Both the position numbers and the translations under genes were made by a program. Shown in pieces: positions 1 through 8,784 of a stretch of 64,000 nucleotides of DNA (the stretch's first letter is position 1; the number at the start of each line of letters is the position of its first letter). Under the pieces are notes generated by a model, which ran no database searches, was not told the DNA's origin, and saw only the letters and a list, made by a program, of their open reading frames with translations. The stretch covers positions 1 through 64,000 of the forward strand of contig NZ_JAEHFX010000012.1 in assembly GCF_016623615.1 (NCBI RefSeq), in the 5' to 3' direction. The DNA comes from Adhaeribacter terrigena. Lineage in GTDB: Bacteria > Bacteroidota > Bacteroidia > Cytophagales > Hymenobacteraceae.

Positions 1-153
1 GCTATAAAGAAAGTATTATCGCAAGCAAAACCCTCTACAGCGTTTGCACCGTTTTGGAAAAGGTTTGGGATAGAGGCAGGAGAAGAAAATGGAACGCGGG
101 AAAACTTAACCGGAAACAGATTTGTTAATAAAGAAATTAAAGTTTACTTTTAG
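1..153 (+). CDS. C-terminal fragment of an unknown protein
   Basis: An open frame enters from the left edge and ends at TAG 151-153, giving the last 50 residues of a protein whose start lies outside the window. The fragment is basic and hydrophilic, ends in KEIKVYF, and has no motif I recognise. A final aromatic residue after alternating residues would suit an outer-membrane strand, but this is weak evidence. A gap of about 120 bp without a clear terminator separates it from the next gene. Confidence 0.45.
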   Translation, partial: AIKKVLSQAKPSTAFAPFWKRFGIEAGEENGTRENLTGNRFVNKEIKVYF

Positions 154-276
154 AAAAATCACATGCAACAAAATCAGGCGTTTTGGCGTCAGTGTTTTAG
201 GCACAGTAGTTGCAATGTGCATGGTAGTATTAAGAGTGATACTGCTTTTTTAGAATAATACCTTTTAAATTACTAC

Positions 277-678
277 ATGATGAAAATCTTTACGCGCATA
301 TTTGGTTTAACCTTTTTCATATTTACGCTGCATACCTTCGCCATGACAGGCGTTTGTTCCGGCTCTACTGCCAATGGGGCAGCGGCCAAGCCACAAGTGC
401 AGACCGAACGTGACAAAGTTACCGCTAGTCTGGATGCTTATCCGAACCCGAGCCGCGGCGAAATTTATTTTACCCTATCTAAAGCCACCGGCGAAGATTA
501 TAAGATCCGGATCTCAAACGCTATTGGCAGAGTGGTAAAAACGGTGGATCTGAGCAAAGCCACCGCCGATACCCGCGTGCAGGTAGACCTTACCGGCATG
601 CCGGCTGGTTTTTATTTTTATAGCCTGATCGCAAACGATAAAATGATTGAAACCAAACGCCTGATTGTGCAGCGTTAA
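277..678 (+). CDS. Small secreted protein consisting of little more than a T9SS sorting domain
   Basis: This 133-residue protein has a signal peptide (about residues 1-26, hydrophobic core FGLTFFIFTLH), a short Ala/Gln/Lys linker, and then a complete type-A T9SS C-terminal domain. That domain begins at YPNP (55-58) and runs through GRVV, the AGFYFYSL block and a closing KRLIVQR. The family is recognised by the YPNP...G.Y...K..V pattern and directs export through the outer membrane. The protein is odd because almost no cargo lies between signal and sorting domain. Two ATGs (277 and 280) are possible starts. A strong hairpin terminator follows at 711-738. The function of the short mature chain is unknown. 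Confidence 0.85.
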   Translation: MMKIFTRIFGLTFFIFTLHTFAMTGVCSGSTANGAAAKPQVQTERDKVTASLDAYPNPSRGEIYFTLSKATGEDYKIRISNAIGRVVKTVDLSKATADTRVQVDLTGMPAGFYFYSLIANDKMIETKRLIVQR

Positions 679-710
679 TACTTTCTGGCATCAAAAGCAT
701 ACCATTTTTA

Positions 711-738
711 AGCCCCGCAATCTGCGGGGCTTTTTTTT
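711..738 (+). terminator. Rho-independent terminator after the small T9SS gene
   Basis: A 9-bp perfect stem AGCCCCGCA/TGCGGGGCT with a 3-nt loop is followed by a run of seven or more T. It lies 33 bp after the stop at 678. Confidence 0.9.
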
Positions 739-827
739 GTTCAAAATAATTCTGCTCTAAGTTGCGTTAAGAACCCATATGTTTTATTTATTTTATTAAT
801 TTCGGCGGTTCATTTAAACACTACTTA

Positions 828-3788
828 ATGCGTACTTATAAACGGATCAACGACCTGGCCGGCTGGATCATCTTTCTGGTTGCCACTTTTGTTTACGTTA
901 AAACGCTGGAACCAACAGCCAGCTTCTGGGATTGCGGTGAATTCATTGCCTGTTCTTACAAACTTCTGGTTCCGCATCCGCCCGGAGCGCCTTTCTTTTT
1001 AATGATCGGCCGTTTATTTTCCATGTTCGCTACCGATCCTACCAATGTGGCTTTCATGGTGAATTTGCTTTCGGCCCTTTCGAGCTCGTTTACAGTACTG
1101 TTTTTATACTGGAGCATAACCATTCTGGGTAGAAAAATGCTGATTTGCGACCGTATTACCGAGCCAACTACCGGCCAGACCTGGCTGCTGATCGGTTCGG
1201 GCGCGGTAGGAGCCCTGGCTTTCACGTTTACCGATTCGTTTTGGTTCTCGGCCGTAGAAGCTGAAGTTTATGCCATGTCTTCCTTCTTTACGGCCATCGT
1301 TTTCTGGGCCATGCTCAAGTGGGAAGCCCGCTCCGAAGAACCGACCGCCGATAAATGGCTGATCTTAATTGCCTATTTAACCGGTCTTTCCATCGGGGTT
1401 CACTTACTGAACTTGCTTGCTATTCCTTCGCTGGCCTTTATTTATTACTACCGTAAGCACAAAGCAAACCGCAAAGGTGCCCTGGCTACTTTTGTGATCA
1501 GCGCTGTTATCATCGTTTTCATCCTTTGGGGTATTATCCCGGGCCTGCCTTCGCTGGCCGGAAGCTTTGAGGTGTTCTTCATTAATAATATGGGGCTGCC
1601 TTTCGGGGCGGGTATCATCATTTTCCTGTTGTTTTTCCTGGCGGCGCTTTACTTTGCATTTGCTTATTCTTACCGCAAAAACCTGCGCTGGCTCAATACC
1701 GCCTTGCTTTGCTTCGTTTTCATCCTGATCGGTTATTCTTCTTATCTCATGATCCCGATCCGTTCGGCTTATAACCCGACCATTGATGAAAACGACCCGG
1801 AAAACATTGTAAGCTTTGTATCTTACCTGAAACGGGAGCAATACGGCGATCGTCCGTTGCTTTACGGTCCGCAGTTCAACGCCGAAATTATAGACGAAGA
1901 GAAAACCGACCCGCGCTATTTTAAAGGTAAAGACAAATACGAAATTGTAGATTACAAAACCGAACCGGTTTACAACCCGAAAGACATGGCGCTGCTACCG
2001 CGTATTTACAGCAACCAGCCCGCGCATATTCAGGAATATAAAAAATGGGTAAACATTCAGGAAGGCAAAAAGCCGACTATGGGTCAGAACCTTTCTTTCC
2101 TGATGCGTTACCAGCTGGGCCACATGTACTGGCGTTATTTCCTTTGGAACTTTGTGGGCCGCGAAGGCGATGTGCAGCAATCGGGCGTGCTTTGGCCGGC
2201 CGAAGGCGACAAAAACCTGCCGGAACGCGTAGGGGAGAGCATGGCGCGGAATAATTTCTATGCCCTGCCGCTGATCCTGGGCATTATCGGTCTTATCTTC
2301 CAGATCCGCCGCAACGGGTTCGATGCCTTTATTGTAGGGTTGCTGTTCTTCTTTACCGGTATTGCCATTGCGCTTTACCTGAACCAGCCGCCGATCGAGC
2401 CACGGGAGCGTGATTATACTTTTGCCGGTTCGTTCTTCGCGTTCAGCATCTGGATCGGTTTGGGGGTAATGGGTATTGCTGCGGCGTTAAAGAAAATGAT
2501 GCAAAGCGAAACGGCCCGCGCGGCAGTGGCTACCGTTTTAGGTCTTTCGGTGCCGGCTATTTTAGCGGCCGAAGGCTGGGATGACCACGATCGTTCGCAC
2601 CGCTACCATTCCGTAGATTCGGCCATTAACCTGCTGCAAAGCTGTGCGCCAAACGCCATTTTATTCACCAACGGCGATAACGATACTTTCCCGCTCTGGT
2701 ACGCCCAGGAAGTGGAAGGCATTAGAACCGATGTGCGCGTAGCCGTTTTAAGCTACCTGAACACCGACTGGTACGTAGACCAGATGAAGCGCCAGAGTTA
2801 TAAATCTGATCCGCTGCCAATTTCTTTAGAGAATCCGAATTACCGCCAGGGTACTAACGATTACCTGCCATTTGTAGAAAAAGAAGTGGTGAAGAACGGC
2901 ATGGACCTGAAGCAATTCGTGAAACTGGTGAAAGATAATTATGAAGGGTTGCAGGTACAGTCTGCTGCCGGCCGTTCGTTTACTTCTTTCCCAACCAAAA
3001 CTTTCTTCCTGAACGTAGACCGCAACGCGGTAATTCAAAACAACGCCGTGCCGGCCAATCGTCAGGCGGAAATTGTGCCGCAGCTGAACTTTAACGTGGG
3101 CCGCTCGGCGCTGGAAAAAAAGCACCTGGTAATTCTGGATATTCTGGCTACCAACAACTGGAAACGTCCGGTTTATTTTTCTACTACCGTTAATACTTCC
3201 GACTTCCTGAACCTGGACCCTTATCTGCAGCTGGAAGGTTTGGCTTACCGCATTGTGCCGGTACGCAACCAGCAGCAAGGCGACTTAGGTTATGTAGAGA
3301 AAGATCTGATGTATAACAACATCATGAACAAATTCCAGTGGCGCGAAATGGATAACCCGAACGTTTTCTACGACGAAAATTACCTGCGTTTCCCTTCTAA
3401 TGCCCGGAATATGTTTGGCCGTTTAGCTACCGAGTACCTGAAAGCCGGCGACAAAGCCAAAGCCAAAGAAGTGCTGGATCATTGCTTTAAAGTGCTGCCG
3501 GACAAATCGATCCCGTATGATTATTACACCCCGCCGTTGCTGTTGCCTTTAGCCGAAGTTGGCCAGCGCGATAAAGCCGCCCAGATCGTAGATGTAATGG
3601 GTAAGCGTACGCAACGGGCTTTAGATTATTACTTTACGCAGGGCACGCGTTTCGATAATGAAATTCAGTTGAACCTGTTTACCTTGCAGCAGTTAGTAAT
3701 GGCCGCCCAGCAGTTAGGCATGCAGCAGAAAGCCGCGGAACTCAATACCATGTTCCAGCGCTACTACGGCAATATGCAGGGCATGTAA
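828..3788 (+). CDS. DUF2723 multi-spanning membrane protein (TMEM260/O-mannosyltransferase-like)
   Basis: The 986-residue protein opens with a membrane segment and the DUF2723 signature TASFWDCGEF (30-39), followed by HPPGAP near residue 50 and a long series of hydrophobic segments to about residue 580. The last 400 residues are soluble, with a GDNDTFPLWY block and a helical repeat-like end (EYLKAGDKAKAKEVL). DUF2723 proteins are related to eukaryotic TMEM260, a protein O-mannosyltransferase, so transfer of sugar from a lipid donor to exported proteins is a reasonable family-based inference; the Asp/Glu pair around WDCGE would fit such an active site. The gene is monocistronic or leads into the GWxTD gene 84 bp downstream. 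Its TAA overlaps an AAAACGGTA box. Confidence 0.88.
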   Translation: MRTYKRINDLAGWIIFLVATFVYVKTLEPTASFWDCGEFIACSYKLLVPHPPGAPFFLMIGRLFSMFATDPTNVAFMVNLLSALSSSFTVLFLYWSITILGRKMLICDRITEPTTGQTWLLIGSGAVGALAFTFTDSFWFSAVEAEVYAMSSFFTAIVFWAMLKWEARSEEPTADKWLILIAYLTGLSIGVHLLNLLAIPSLAFIYYYRKHKANRKGALATFVISAVIIVFILWGIIPGLPSLAGSFEVFFINNMGLPFGAGIIIFLLFFLAALYFAFAYSYRKNLRWLNTALLCFVFILIGYSSYLMIPIRSAYNPTIDENDPENIVSFVSYLKREQYGDRPLLYGPQFNAEIIDEEKTDPRYFKGKDKYEIVDYKTEPVYNPKDMALLPRIYSNQPAHIQEYKKWVNIQEGKKPTMGQNLSFLMRYQLGHMYWRYFLWNFVGREGDVQQSGVLWPAEGDKNLPERVGESMARNNFYALPLILGIIGLIFQIRRNGFDAFIVGLLFFFTGIAIALYLNQPPIEPRERDYTFAGSFFAFSIWIGLGVMGIAAALKKMMQSETARAAVATVLGLSVPAILAAEGWDDHDRSHRYHSVDSAINLLQSCAPNAILFTNGDNDTFPLWYAQEVEGIRTDVRVAVLSYLNTDWYVDQMKRQSYKSDPLPISLENPNYRQGTNDYLPFVEKEVVKNGMDLKQFVKLVKDNYEGLQVQSAAGRSFTSFPTKTFFLNVDRNAVIQNNAVPANRQAEIVPQLNFNVGRSALEKKHLVILDILATNNWKRPVYFSTTVNTSDFLNLDPYLQLEGLAYRIVPVRNQQQGDLGYVEKDLMYNNIMNKFQWREMDNPNVFYDENYLRFPSNARNMFGRLATEYLKAGDKAKAKEVLDHCFKVLPDKSIPYDYYTPPLLLPLAEVGQRDKAAQIVDVMGKRTQRALDYYFTQGTRFDNEIQLNLFTLQQLVMAAQQLGMQQKAAELNTMFQRYYGNMQGM

Positions 3789-3809
3789 AAACGGTATTAT
3801 TTTAAGCAG

Positions 3810-3837
3810 AAAAAGTCGGGTTAAACGCCGGCTTTTT
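3810..3837 (+). terminator. Box-linked terminator after the DUF2723 gene
   Basis: Stem AAAAAG-t-CGG / CCG-g-CTTTTT with an 8-nt loop. It starts 6 nt after an AAAACGGTATTATTTT box (3788-3803) that overlaps the stop codon. The T-run is short, so termination may be partial. Confidence 0.7.
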
Positions 3838-3872
3838 CCGTTTAAAGCAATTTTGCGTATTCGAAGCACTGT

Positions 3873-5084
3873 ATGAAAAAAATATTTCAGGTTCTTGCCG
3901 GCTGTATGCTGGTTTTAAGTTTTGGCTGCCGCAAATTGCCTGCACCCTCGCGCTTTAACCAGGGTTTTGAATACCAGCCTAAAACGGCCGTACAGCACGA
4001 TCTGCGCCGCGAAGGCGACAGCCTGCACGTATATCTGAAATTTGCCGACGCCGGTTTTTTTTCCTTTCCGAAAAACCTGCAGGTTGCTTATACCGGTTTT
4101 GTGAACTACGAAGACACCGATATTATTTTAGCCGATTCGGTTAGAAAAGCCGGGAGCAGGATCTTAAAAACCGAAGACGGCGTATTGTTCGATTTTAAGC
4201 TGCCGGTTGCCAGGCTGAAATTCCCGATGGTGCTGCAAATGAAGCTGGTTTTGCGCAACGATCCGCAAAACGCGCTGTACCACGATGTCCGGCTTTCGGC
4301 CACCGAAGGAACCAAACCGTATGTTTTAGCTGATGCCGCCACCAATCTGCCGCTTTTCCGGAATTATGTGCGGGCGAACGAACCGTTTCTGATCGCGCAA
4401 TTTGGCGTGCCGCAACCCGGCGAATTCCAGCGCTACGAAACCGTTTTCGGGGCCGCACTGCCGCCTATGGCTTCGCAGGAAAAAACGGTAGCCCCCACGC
4501 TTAAAAAACTGCAGACCATCTCCTTTCTGGATTATATTGTTTCGCTTTCGGAGATTGGGTTATACGGTATCGAAATAGGCGGTAAAAGTGTAGGCGGGGT
4601 TTTGGTAGAAAGTGCGAATTTCCCGGAACTGGTTTCGGCACAGGATCTGATTCAGCCGCTTATTTATTTAACCACCGCCGAAGAACGCAATAAACTTTAT
4701 GCTGCTCCGGATCCCAAGGCGGCCGTAGATAAATTCTGGCTCGGGGTAAATCCTAATCAGAACGAAGCCCGGAGGTTAATTAGAAGCTACTACGAACGGG
4801 TAACGGCCGCAAACCGCTTTTTTACCGCCCACAAAGCCGGCTGGCTGACCGACCGGGGCATGCTTTATTTGATTTTCGGGCCGCCCGAAGAAGTGAAGCG
4901 TTACAGCAACCGGGAAGAGTGGATCTATCTGGTAAATCAGAATCATAACCAGGCGCGGTTCATTTTCTTGAAAAAAGAGAATACCTTTACGCAAAATCAT
5001 TATGAACTCGTGCGAAGCCCGTATTACGAACAGGTTTGGTACGATATGGTAGAACAATGGAGAAAAGGAACTATCGGGAAATAG
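3873..5084 (+). CDS. GWxTD domain lipoprotein
   Basis: This 403-residue protein begins with a hydrophobic signal and a Cys at residue 19 (SFGC), so it is probably a lipoprotein. The diagnostic GWLTD sequence is at residues 323-327, followed by LYLIFGPPEEV and a WIY strand, as in the GWxTD family (C-terminal about 120 residues). The family is common in Bacteroidota and its exact role is not established; a cell-envelope location is supported by the signal. The 3' end overlaps the start of rlmB by 28 nt, so the two are translationally linked. The start lies 35 nt after the preceding terminator. Confidence 0.88.
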   Translation: MKKIFQVLAGCMLVLSFGCRKLPAPSRFNQGFEYQPKTAVQHDLRREGDSLHVYLKFADAGFFSFPKNLQVAYTGFVNYEDTDIILADSVRKAGSRILKTEDGVLFDFKLPVARLKFPMVLQMKLVLRNDPQNALYHDVRLSATEGTKPYVLADAATNLPLFRNYVRANEPFLIAQFGVPQPGEFQRYETVFGAALPPMASQEKTVAPTLKKLQTISFLDYIVSLSEIGLYGIEIGGKSVGGVLVESANFPELVSAQDLIQPLIYLTTAEERNKLYAAPDPKAAVDKFWLGVNPNQNEARRLIRSYYERVTAANRFFTAHKAGWLTDRGMLYLIFGPPEEVKRYSNREEWIYLVNQNHNQARFIFLKKENTFTQNHYELVRSPYYEQVWYDMVEQWRKGTIGK

Positions 5085-5863
5085 GCAACCGCCGTCCGCC
5101 GTTTAAAAAGGATAATGCCGATAAAATTGAAATGATCTTCGGGCTGCGGCCCATTCTGGAAGCGCTGGCGGCCGGAAAGACCATTGAACGGATATATTTA
5201 CAGAAAGGTCAGAAGAACAGCTTAACCGCCGACATGACCGAAATGGCGCGCAAAGCCCACGTGCCGATTGCCAGCGTACCGGTAGAAAAACTCGACAGCC
5301 TGACCCGCAAAAATCACCAGGGTGCGGTGGCGTATCTTTCCATGATCACGTATCTGCCGCTCGGAAACATTGTAACGTCTTTGTTCGACGAAGGCAAAGA
5401 TCCGCTGATCCTGGTTTTAGATAGAATTACGGACGTACGTAACTTTGGTGCTATTGCCCGAAACGCGGAATGCTTGGGCGTGCATGCCATTGTAATTCCG
5501 AGCCACGGCGCGGCGCAGGTAAACGGCGATGCGGTTAAAACCTCGGCCGGCGCGTTGAACAGGATCCCGGTTTGCCGCGAGCACAATTTAAAAGAAACGC
5601 TCGATTACCTGCATAACTCCGGCATCCGGATCGTATCGTGTACCGAAAAAGCCGAGCACAGCCTGGAAGAAAACATCGACCTGACCGGGCCTTTGGCCAT
5701 TGTAATGGGAAGCGAAGAAGACGGCATTTCGCCGGAATACCTGAAACGCTCCGACCTGCGCATTAAAATTCCGATGGTGGGTAAAATTTCTTCGCTCAAC
5801 GTTTCGGTAGCCAGCGGCATTATGCTTTTCGAAGTGCTGAAGCAGCGTTTGGCACAGAAGTAA
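5057..5863 (+). CDS. rlmB: 23S rRNA (guanosine-2'-O-)-methyltransferase RlmB / SpoU family
   Basis: A SpoU/TrmH-type enzyme that methylates the 2'-O of a guanosine in 23S rRNA using S-adenosylmethionine. It has an N-terminal substrate-binding domain (GLRPILEAL...IERIYLQKG, then VPVEKLDSLTRKNHQG) and a C-terminal knotted methyltransferase domain with the three family motifs: DRITDVRNFGAIARNAE, IVMGSEEDGIS and KIPMVGKISSLNVSVASGI. I choose the ATG at 5057 (MEKRNYREI) over the in-frame ATG at 5036 because it shortens the overlap with the upstream gene to 28 nt and fits the usual length near 265-270 residues. Confidence 0.93.
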   Translation: MEKRNYREIGNRRPPFKKDNADKIEMIFGLRPILEALAAGKTIERIYLQKGQKNSLTADMTEMARKAHVPIASVPVEKLDSLTRKNHQGAVAYLSMITYLPLGNIVTSLFDEGKDPLILVLDRITDVRNFGAIARNAECLGVHAIVIPSHGAAQVNGDAVKTSAGALNRIPVCREHNLKETLDYLHNSGIRIVSCTEKAEHSLEENIDLTGPLAIVMGSEEDGISPEYLKRSDLRIKIPMVGKISSLNVSVASGIMLFEVLKQRLAQK

Positions 5864-6016
5864 TTCTGATTTGAAGATTTGAAGATTTGAAAATTCGGAG
5901 ATGGATTTTCAGGTTTGAAAACGGTAAGGAATTAGCGTCGAAAAGTGATTATAGCTTGTTAAAAAAACAATTTGTTATCTTTAATGCTCCAAAACTGAAC
6001 CTTATTTCTGCAAATT

Positions 6017-6199
6017 ATGAGCAACCTTTTCAGACCAACCTTTTCTTTTATTGCCGGCCTTCTTTTTCTGGTATTTATACTGTTACTTGGCGTGAAGAAT
6101 TTAATTTCCGACGAAGGGAATTCAGTTCTGGGTATTATTTCCGTGTTCATTATTACAGCCGGTATTGCGATGAAAGTTTATTTGCGCAGACGTACTTAG
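6017..6199 (+). CDS. Small two-helix membrane protein
   Basis: Sixty residues with two hydrophobic segments (about 9-28 and 36-54) and a basic tail ending YLRRRT. A longer overlapping frame (5887-6252) has the composition of a shadow. The reading frame of 6017 places its ATG just after an A+T-rich stretch and ends before a perfect hairpin terminator, which supports it being real. I do not recognise a family. It may be a small membrane peptide that modulates a partner, but nothing in the neighbourhood identifies one. Confidence 0.55.
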   Translation: MSNLFRPTFSFIAGLLFLVFILLLGVKNLISDEGNSVLGIISVFIITAGIAMKVYLRRRT

Positions 6200-6227
6200 G
6201 AATTTTGGAAAGTGTTTTAAAGAAATC

Positions 6228-6259
6228 AAAAAAGTCAGGCTGGAAGGCCTGACTTTTTT
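6228..6259. terminator. Bidirectional terminator between converging genes
   Basis: A 13-bp perfect stem AAAAAAGTCAGGC / GCCTGACTTTTTT with loop TGGAAG serves the + small membrane gene and the - gene at 6293-7303. On the minus strand an AAAACGCTACCCTTTT box (6265-6280) sits between the stop of that gene and this hairpin. Confidence 0.92.
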
Positions 6260-6292
6260 GTTGGAAAAGGGTAGCGTTTTTAGTTGCGTAGA

Positions 6293-7303
6293 TCAAAGAA
6301 TAAAACGCTTATAGGTAAACAGTAAGAAAGCTTCTTTATTGCCAAGAGGAATCATATCAGCAGAAAAACTATTCCGGCCTTGGGTACTGATCAGCCCCCA
6401 GATGAATTCATTGCGTTTTAGACCAGTAGATTTGTCGGTGCCAACGTAGCCGGCGCTTAAACCAAACCAACTGTCATGCTGACCAGTTGAGTTGATCTTG
6501 AATTGATAATATCCTTTCAGGCTTGTTCCTGTATTCAGATTTTCAAATTTTCCTTCTTTAAAATCAGTGAGAAGAAAGCCATTGTAAGAGGCTCCGAAAC
6601 GATGTTTCAGAAACCGGCGGCTTGGCAGTGTTATGTACAAATCGTAACTAATAACTGGAGAAAGCTGGCTTCCGAATAACATTCCTCCCAAACCACCATT
6701 AAATTCTAAAGTAATCACTTTATTCTTTTTCGGATTGCGGTTTTCAAACCCGAAACCGGTTTTTTCCAGGCGGTAAGTAGATAAAAGATTGGCTTTTTTG
6801 CCTTCTTTTTTTACCGCTTGCAACGCCGGGCTCAGCATGGTGGTTGCCGCTAGCTCCGTTGCAGCAGAATCTTCCAGAAAGAAATGAATTTCAACGTTTT
6901 CCGGAAGATCGTAAATGGTGTAATGCAGCGGCGGCAAATCCAGGTTCATCCGGGTTTTTTCGTAACCAAGATCGAATTTGGCAGCAAATTCTTCGTTTAT
7001 TTCTGCCTTTAACCGGCGTTTGCCTTGCTGGCTTACAAAATAATGAATGCGCTTTGGCATTTCCGGAAACGAACCGTTTTGCAGGCTCTTATTCAGATCA
7101 GAAAAAAAGTACGCTTTTAAAGAGTCGGCGCGCTCATAAGTGGCCAGCGTTCTGAGGCGTTTGCCAATTATGTGTACTTGGTTGCGGCCTTGCAAGCGAA
7201 TCAAAACTGTATCCTGAGGATTTTGCTCCGTATTGGTTTGTGCCCACAGCGGAAAAGTTAGGGCAATAAATGCCAGGCACATAAATAGCTTTATGTTTTT
7301 CAT
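6293..7303 (-). CDS. Exported protein, probably outer-membrane beta-barrel, of an ECF sigma operon
   Basis: The 336-residue protein has a clear signal peptide (residues 1-21, ending LWAQ). The middle third is charged and mixed. The last 150 residues alternate aromatic and polar residues with Gly turns (FNGGLGGMLFG, RFGASYNGFLL, GLSAGYVG) and the chain ends in FLLFTYKRFIL, typical of an outer-membrane barrel closing strand. No named family is recognised. It lies 35 bp after the anti-sigma-like gene and shares its direction, so the three genes 8557 to 6293 probably form one operon in which this protein is either sensor or output. Confidence 0.72.
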   Translation of the reverse strand: MKNIKLFMCLAFIALTFPLWAQTNTEQNPQDTVLIRLQGRNQVHIIGKRLRTLATYERADSLKAYFFSDLNKSLQNGSFPEMPKRIHYFVSQQGKRRLKAEINEEFAAKFDLGYEKTRMNLDLPPLHYTIYDLPENVEIHFFLEDSAATELAATTMLSPALQAVKKEGKKANLLSTYRLEKTGFGFENRNPKKNKVITLEFNGGLGGMLFGSQLSPVISYDLYITLPSRRFLKHRFGASYNGFLLTDFKEGKFENLNTGTSLKGYYQFKINSTGQHDSWFGLSAGYVGTDKSTGLKRNEFIWGLISTQGRNSFSADMIPLGNKEAFLLFTYKRFIL

Positions 7304-7338
7304 AGAAGTAAGAATCTGAAATTTTGATTTAGGAAATG

Positions 7339-8019
7339 TTAGAAAGTATGTTGTAAACGAATAGGATTTTCTGGTTGACCGGTAGTGCGGCCGGGTTCAG
7401 AAATTTGAGGCATGAGCCTTATCTTAAATTGCAATTGCGCGGTTTGTACGGGCTGAGGTAAGCGTTGTAGTGTTTCCGGCGCATCGAAATCGAGTTCTAC
7501 GTAGTGGTTTCTTTTTTTAGCAGTAACTTTGGGGTTTTCCGCTGCAATCAGAACCGGAGTTTCTTCAGAAGTTTGAGTTTGAATGCGTAATTTTCCTGTA
7601 GTATCTGTGGCGGGAACGGCGTTGTATTGATTTTGAACCTTAGTTTTTTGGTGTTTAACCATAGCGTTTATTCGCGCAGATTTCGTACTGGCAATAACCG
7701 GTTTAACAAGTTTCCTGCTTGGTTCGAATTTGTAAATTTCAGGCGCTTTTGTACTCATTTTTTCTGCAAAGCTTTCTTTCCGGGCAATGGCTCTTTTAGT
7801 TATTTTTTTCTCAGTTTGCCAGAACGTTAAACTGAAACTTAAGAGTAAAAGGAGGGAAGCTGCAGCTGCGTACCGGAAAAAATGCGGCGTTTTTTTCTTT
7901 ACTGGTATTCCGGCGCGCAACAATTCCCACTTCGAATCCAGCAATGGATTGTAACCTTCCGGCAGCGAATCGAGGCTGTTCAATTTCTCCCGAATTTGTT
8001 TATCCTGCATAGCTTCCAT
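7339..8019 (-). CDS. Single-pass membrane protein, candidate anti-sigma factor
   Basis: The 226-residue protein has an N-terminal cytoplasmic part of about 45 residues (REKLNSLDSLPEGYNPLLDSKWELL), one transmembrane segment (about 48-66, FRYAAAASLLLLLSFSLTF) and a basic, low-complexity periplasmic tail. It overlaps the 3' end of the ECF sigma gene by 20 nt, the usual arrangement for sigma/anti-sigma pairs in Bacteroidota. There is no zinc-binding HxxxCxxC motif, so it would belong to a zinc-free type. A second in-frame ATG at 8010 would also serve as a start. Function is inferred from topology and position. Confidence 0.7.
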   Translation of the reverse strand: MEAMQDKQIREKLNSLDSLPEGYNPLLDSKWELLRAGIPVKKKTPHFFRYAAAASLLLLLSFSLTFWQTEKKITKRAIARKESFAEKMSTKAPEIYKFEPSRKLVKPVIASTKSARINAMVKHQKTKVQNQYNAVPATDTTGKLRIQTQTSEETPVLIAAENPKVTAKKRNHYVELDFDAPETLQRLPQPVQTAQLQFKIRLMPQISEPGRTTGQPENPIRLQHTF

Positions 8020-8557
8020 ACACGTTGTTCATTTTTTCTACCATTAACTTCAGGCGGCCGCGGGCTTTTAAAAGCTGACTTTTACTGGTACTTTCGCTGA
8101 TACTGAGCATCCGGGCAATTTCCTGGTGCGAATAACCTTCTACCACATACAGGTTGAAAACCGTACGGTAGCCGTCTGGTAGTTTCGTGATCAGGCCAAA
8201 AAGTTCTTCCGCAGAAAGCTGGTCAATGGTATTGCTATCTTCAACTTCTTCCGGCAGGTTCTCCGATTGCACGACTAGCAGTAAATTGTTCCGGCGCAGT
8301 TCCATCAGCGCTTCGTTTACCATTATTTTCCGGATCCAGAAAAAGAGGCTGTGTTCATTTTGCCACTCAAAGGTTTCCAGTTTCTGAAAGATCTTCATAA
8401 AAGCTTTCATCAGGCAATCTTCGGCTTCGGCCTGTCGCCCGATATAGCGGAAACAAACCCGGTACATGGGCGCATAAAGTTTCTCAAAAAGCTCTTTCTG
8501 AGCTTTCTGGTCTTCTTTTTGGCAACGGCTCGTAAATTCCTTACTAAAAGCGATCAT
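8000..8557 (-). CDS. ECF-type RNA polymerase sigma factor
   Basis: A 185-residue sigma-70 family protein with only regions 2 and 4. Region 2 includes YRVCFRYIGRQAEAEDCLMKAFMKIFQ and the WIRKIMVNEAL helix. Region 4 includes LPDGYRTVFNLYVVEGYSHQEIA, the helix-turn-helix ISESTSKSQLLKARGRL. It directs core polymerase to a small regulon and is probably held by the overlapping membrane protein downstream. A terminator-bearing region upstream (8641-8697) isolates it from the gene at 8785. No clear self-recognised promoter could be assigned. Confidence 0.92.
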   Translation of the reverse strand: MIAFSKEFTSRCQKEDQKAQKELFEKLYAPMYRVCFRYIGRQAEAEDCLMKAFMKIFQKLETFEWQNEHSLFFWIRKIMVNEALMELRRNNLLLVVQSENLPEEVEDSNTIDQLSAEELFGLITKLPDGYRTVFNLYVVEGYSHQEIARMLSISESTSKSQLLKARGRLKLMVEKMNNVYGSYAG

Positions 8558-8665
8558 GCATCGGGGCGTTTAATGTCATAATGCAACAAGATGAGGTTGC
8601 GTTGCCTGCCGGTAAAAATATTTTTTATTTTTATATTGTTCCCCAAAACGGTAGGCTTTTAATGC

Positions 8666-8697
8666 AAAAAAGTCAGGTTTAACCGCCTGACTTTTTT
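8666..8697 (+). terminator. Box-linked terminator with no visible upstream + gene
   Basis: A 12-bp perfect stem AAAAAAGTCAGG / CCTGACTTTTTT lies 5 nt after an AAAACGGTAGGCTTTT box (8645-8660). It is oriented for + transcription although no + gene precedes it. On the minus strand it could end read-through from an upstream transcript. Confidence 0.75.
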
Positions 8698-8784
8698 ATT
8701 GACGCATAAGGAATTAGAGCTTGCTGCATGCTGCAACTAACATTTGCTAGTATTGCCAGGGAAATCGGACGGCCTGAAAAAGGA

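Noticed and set aside
5887-6252. 121-codon frame overlapping the small membrane protein gene
   Set aside because: Its residues give no coherent fold and it runs into the terminator; the 60-codon frame in another phase encodes two clear helices.
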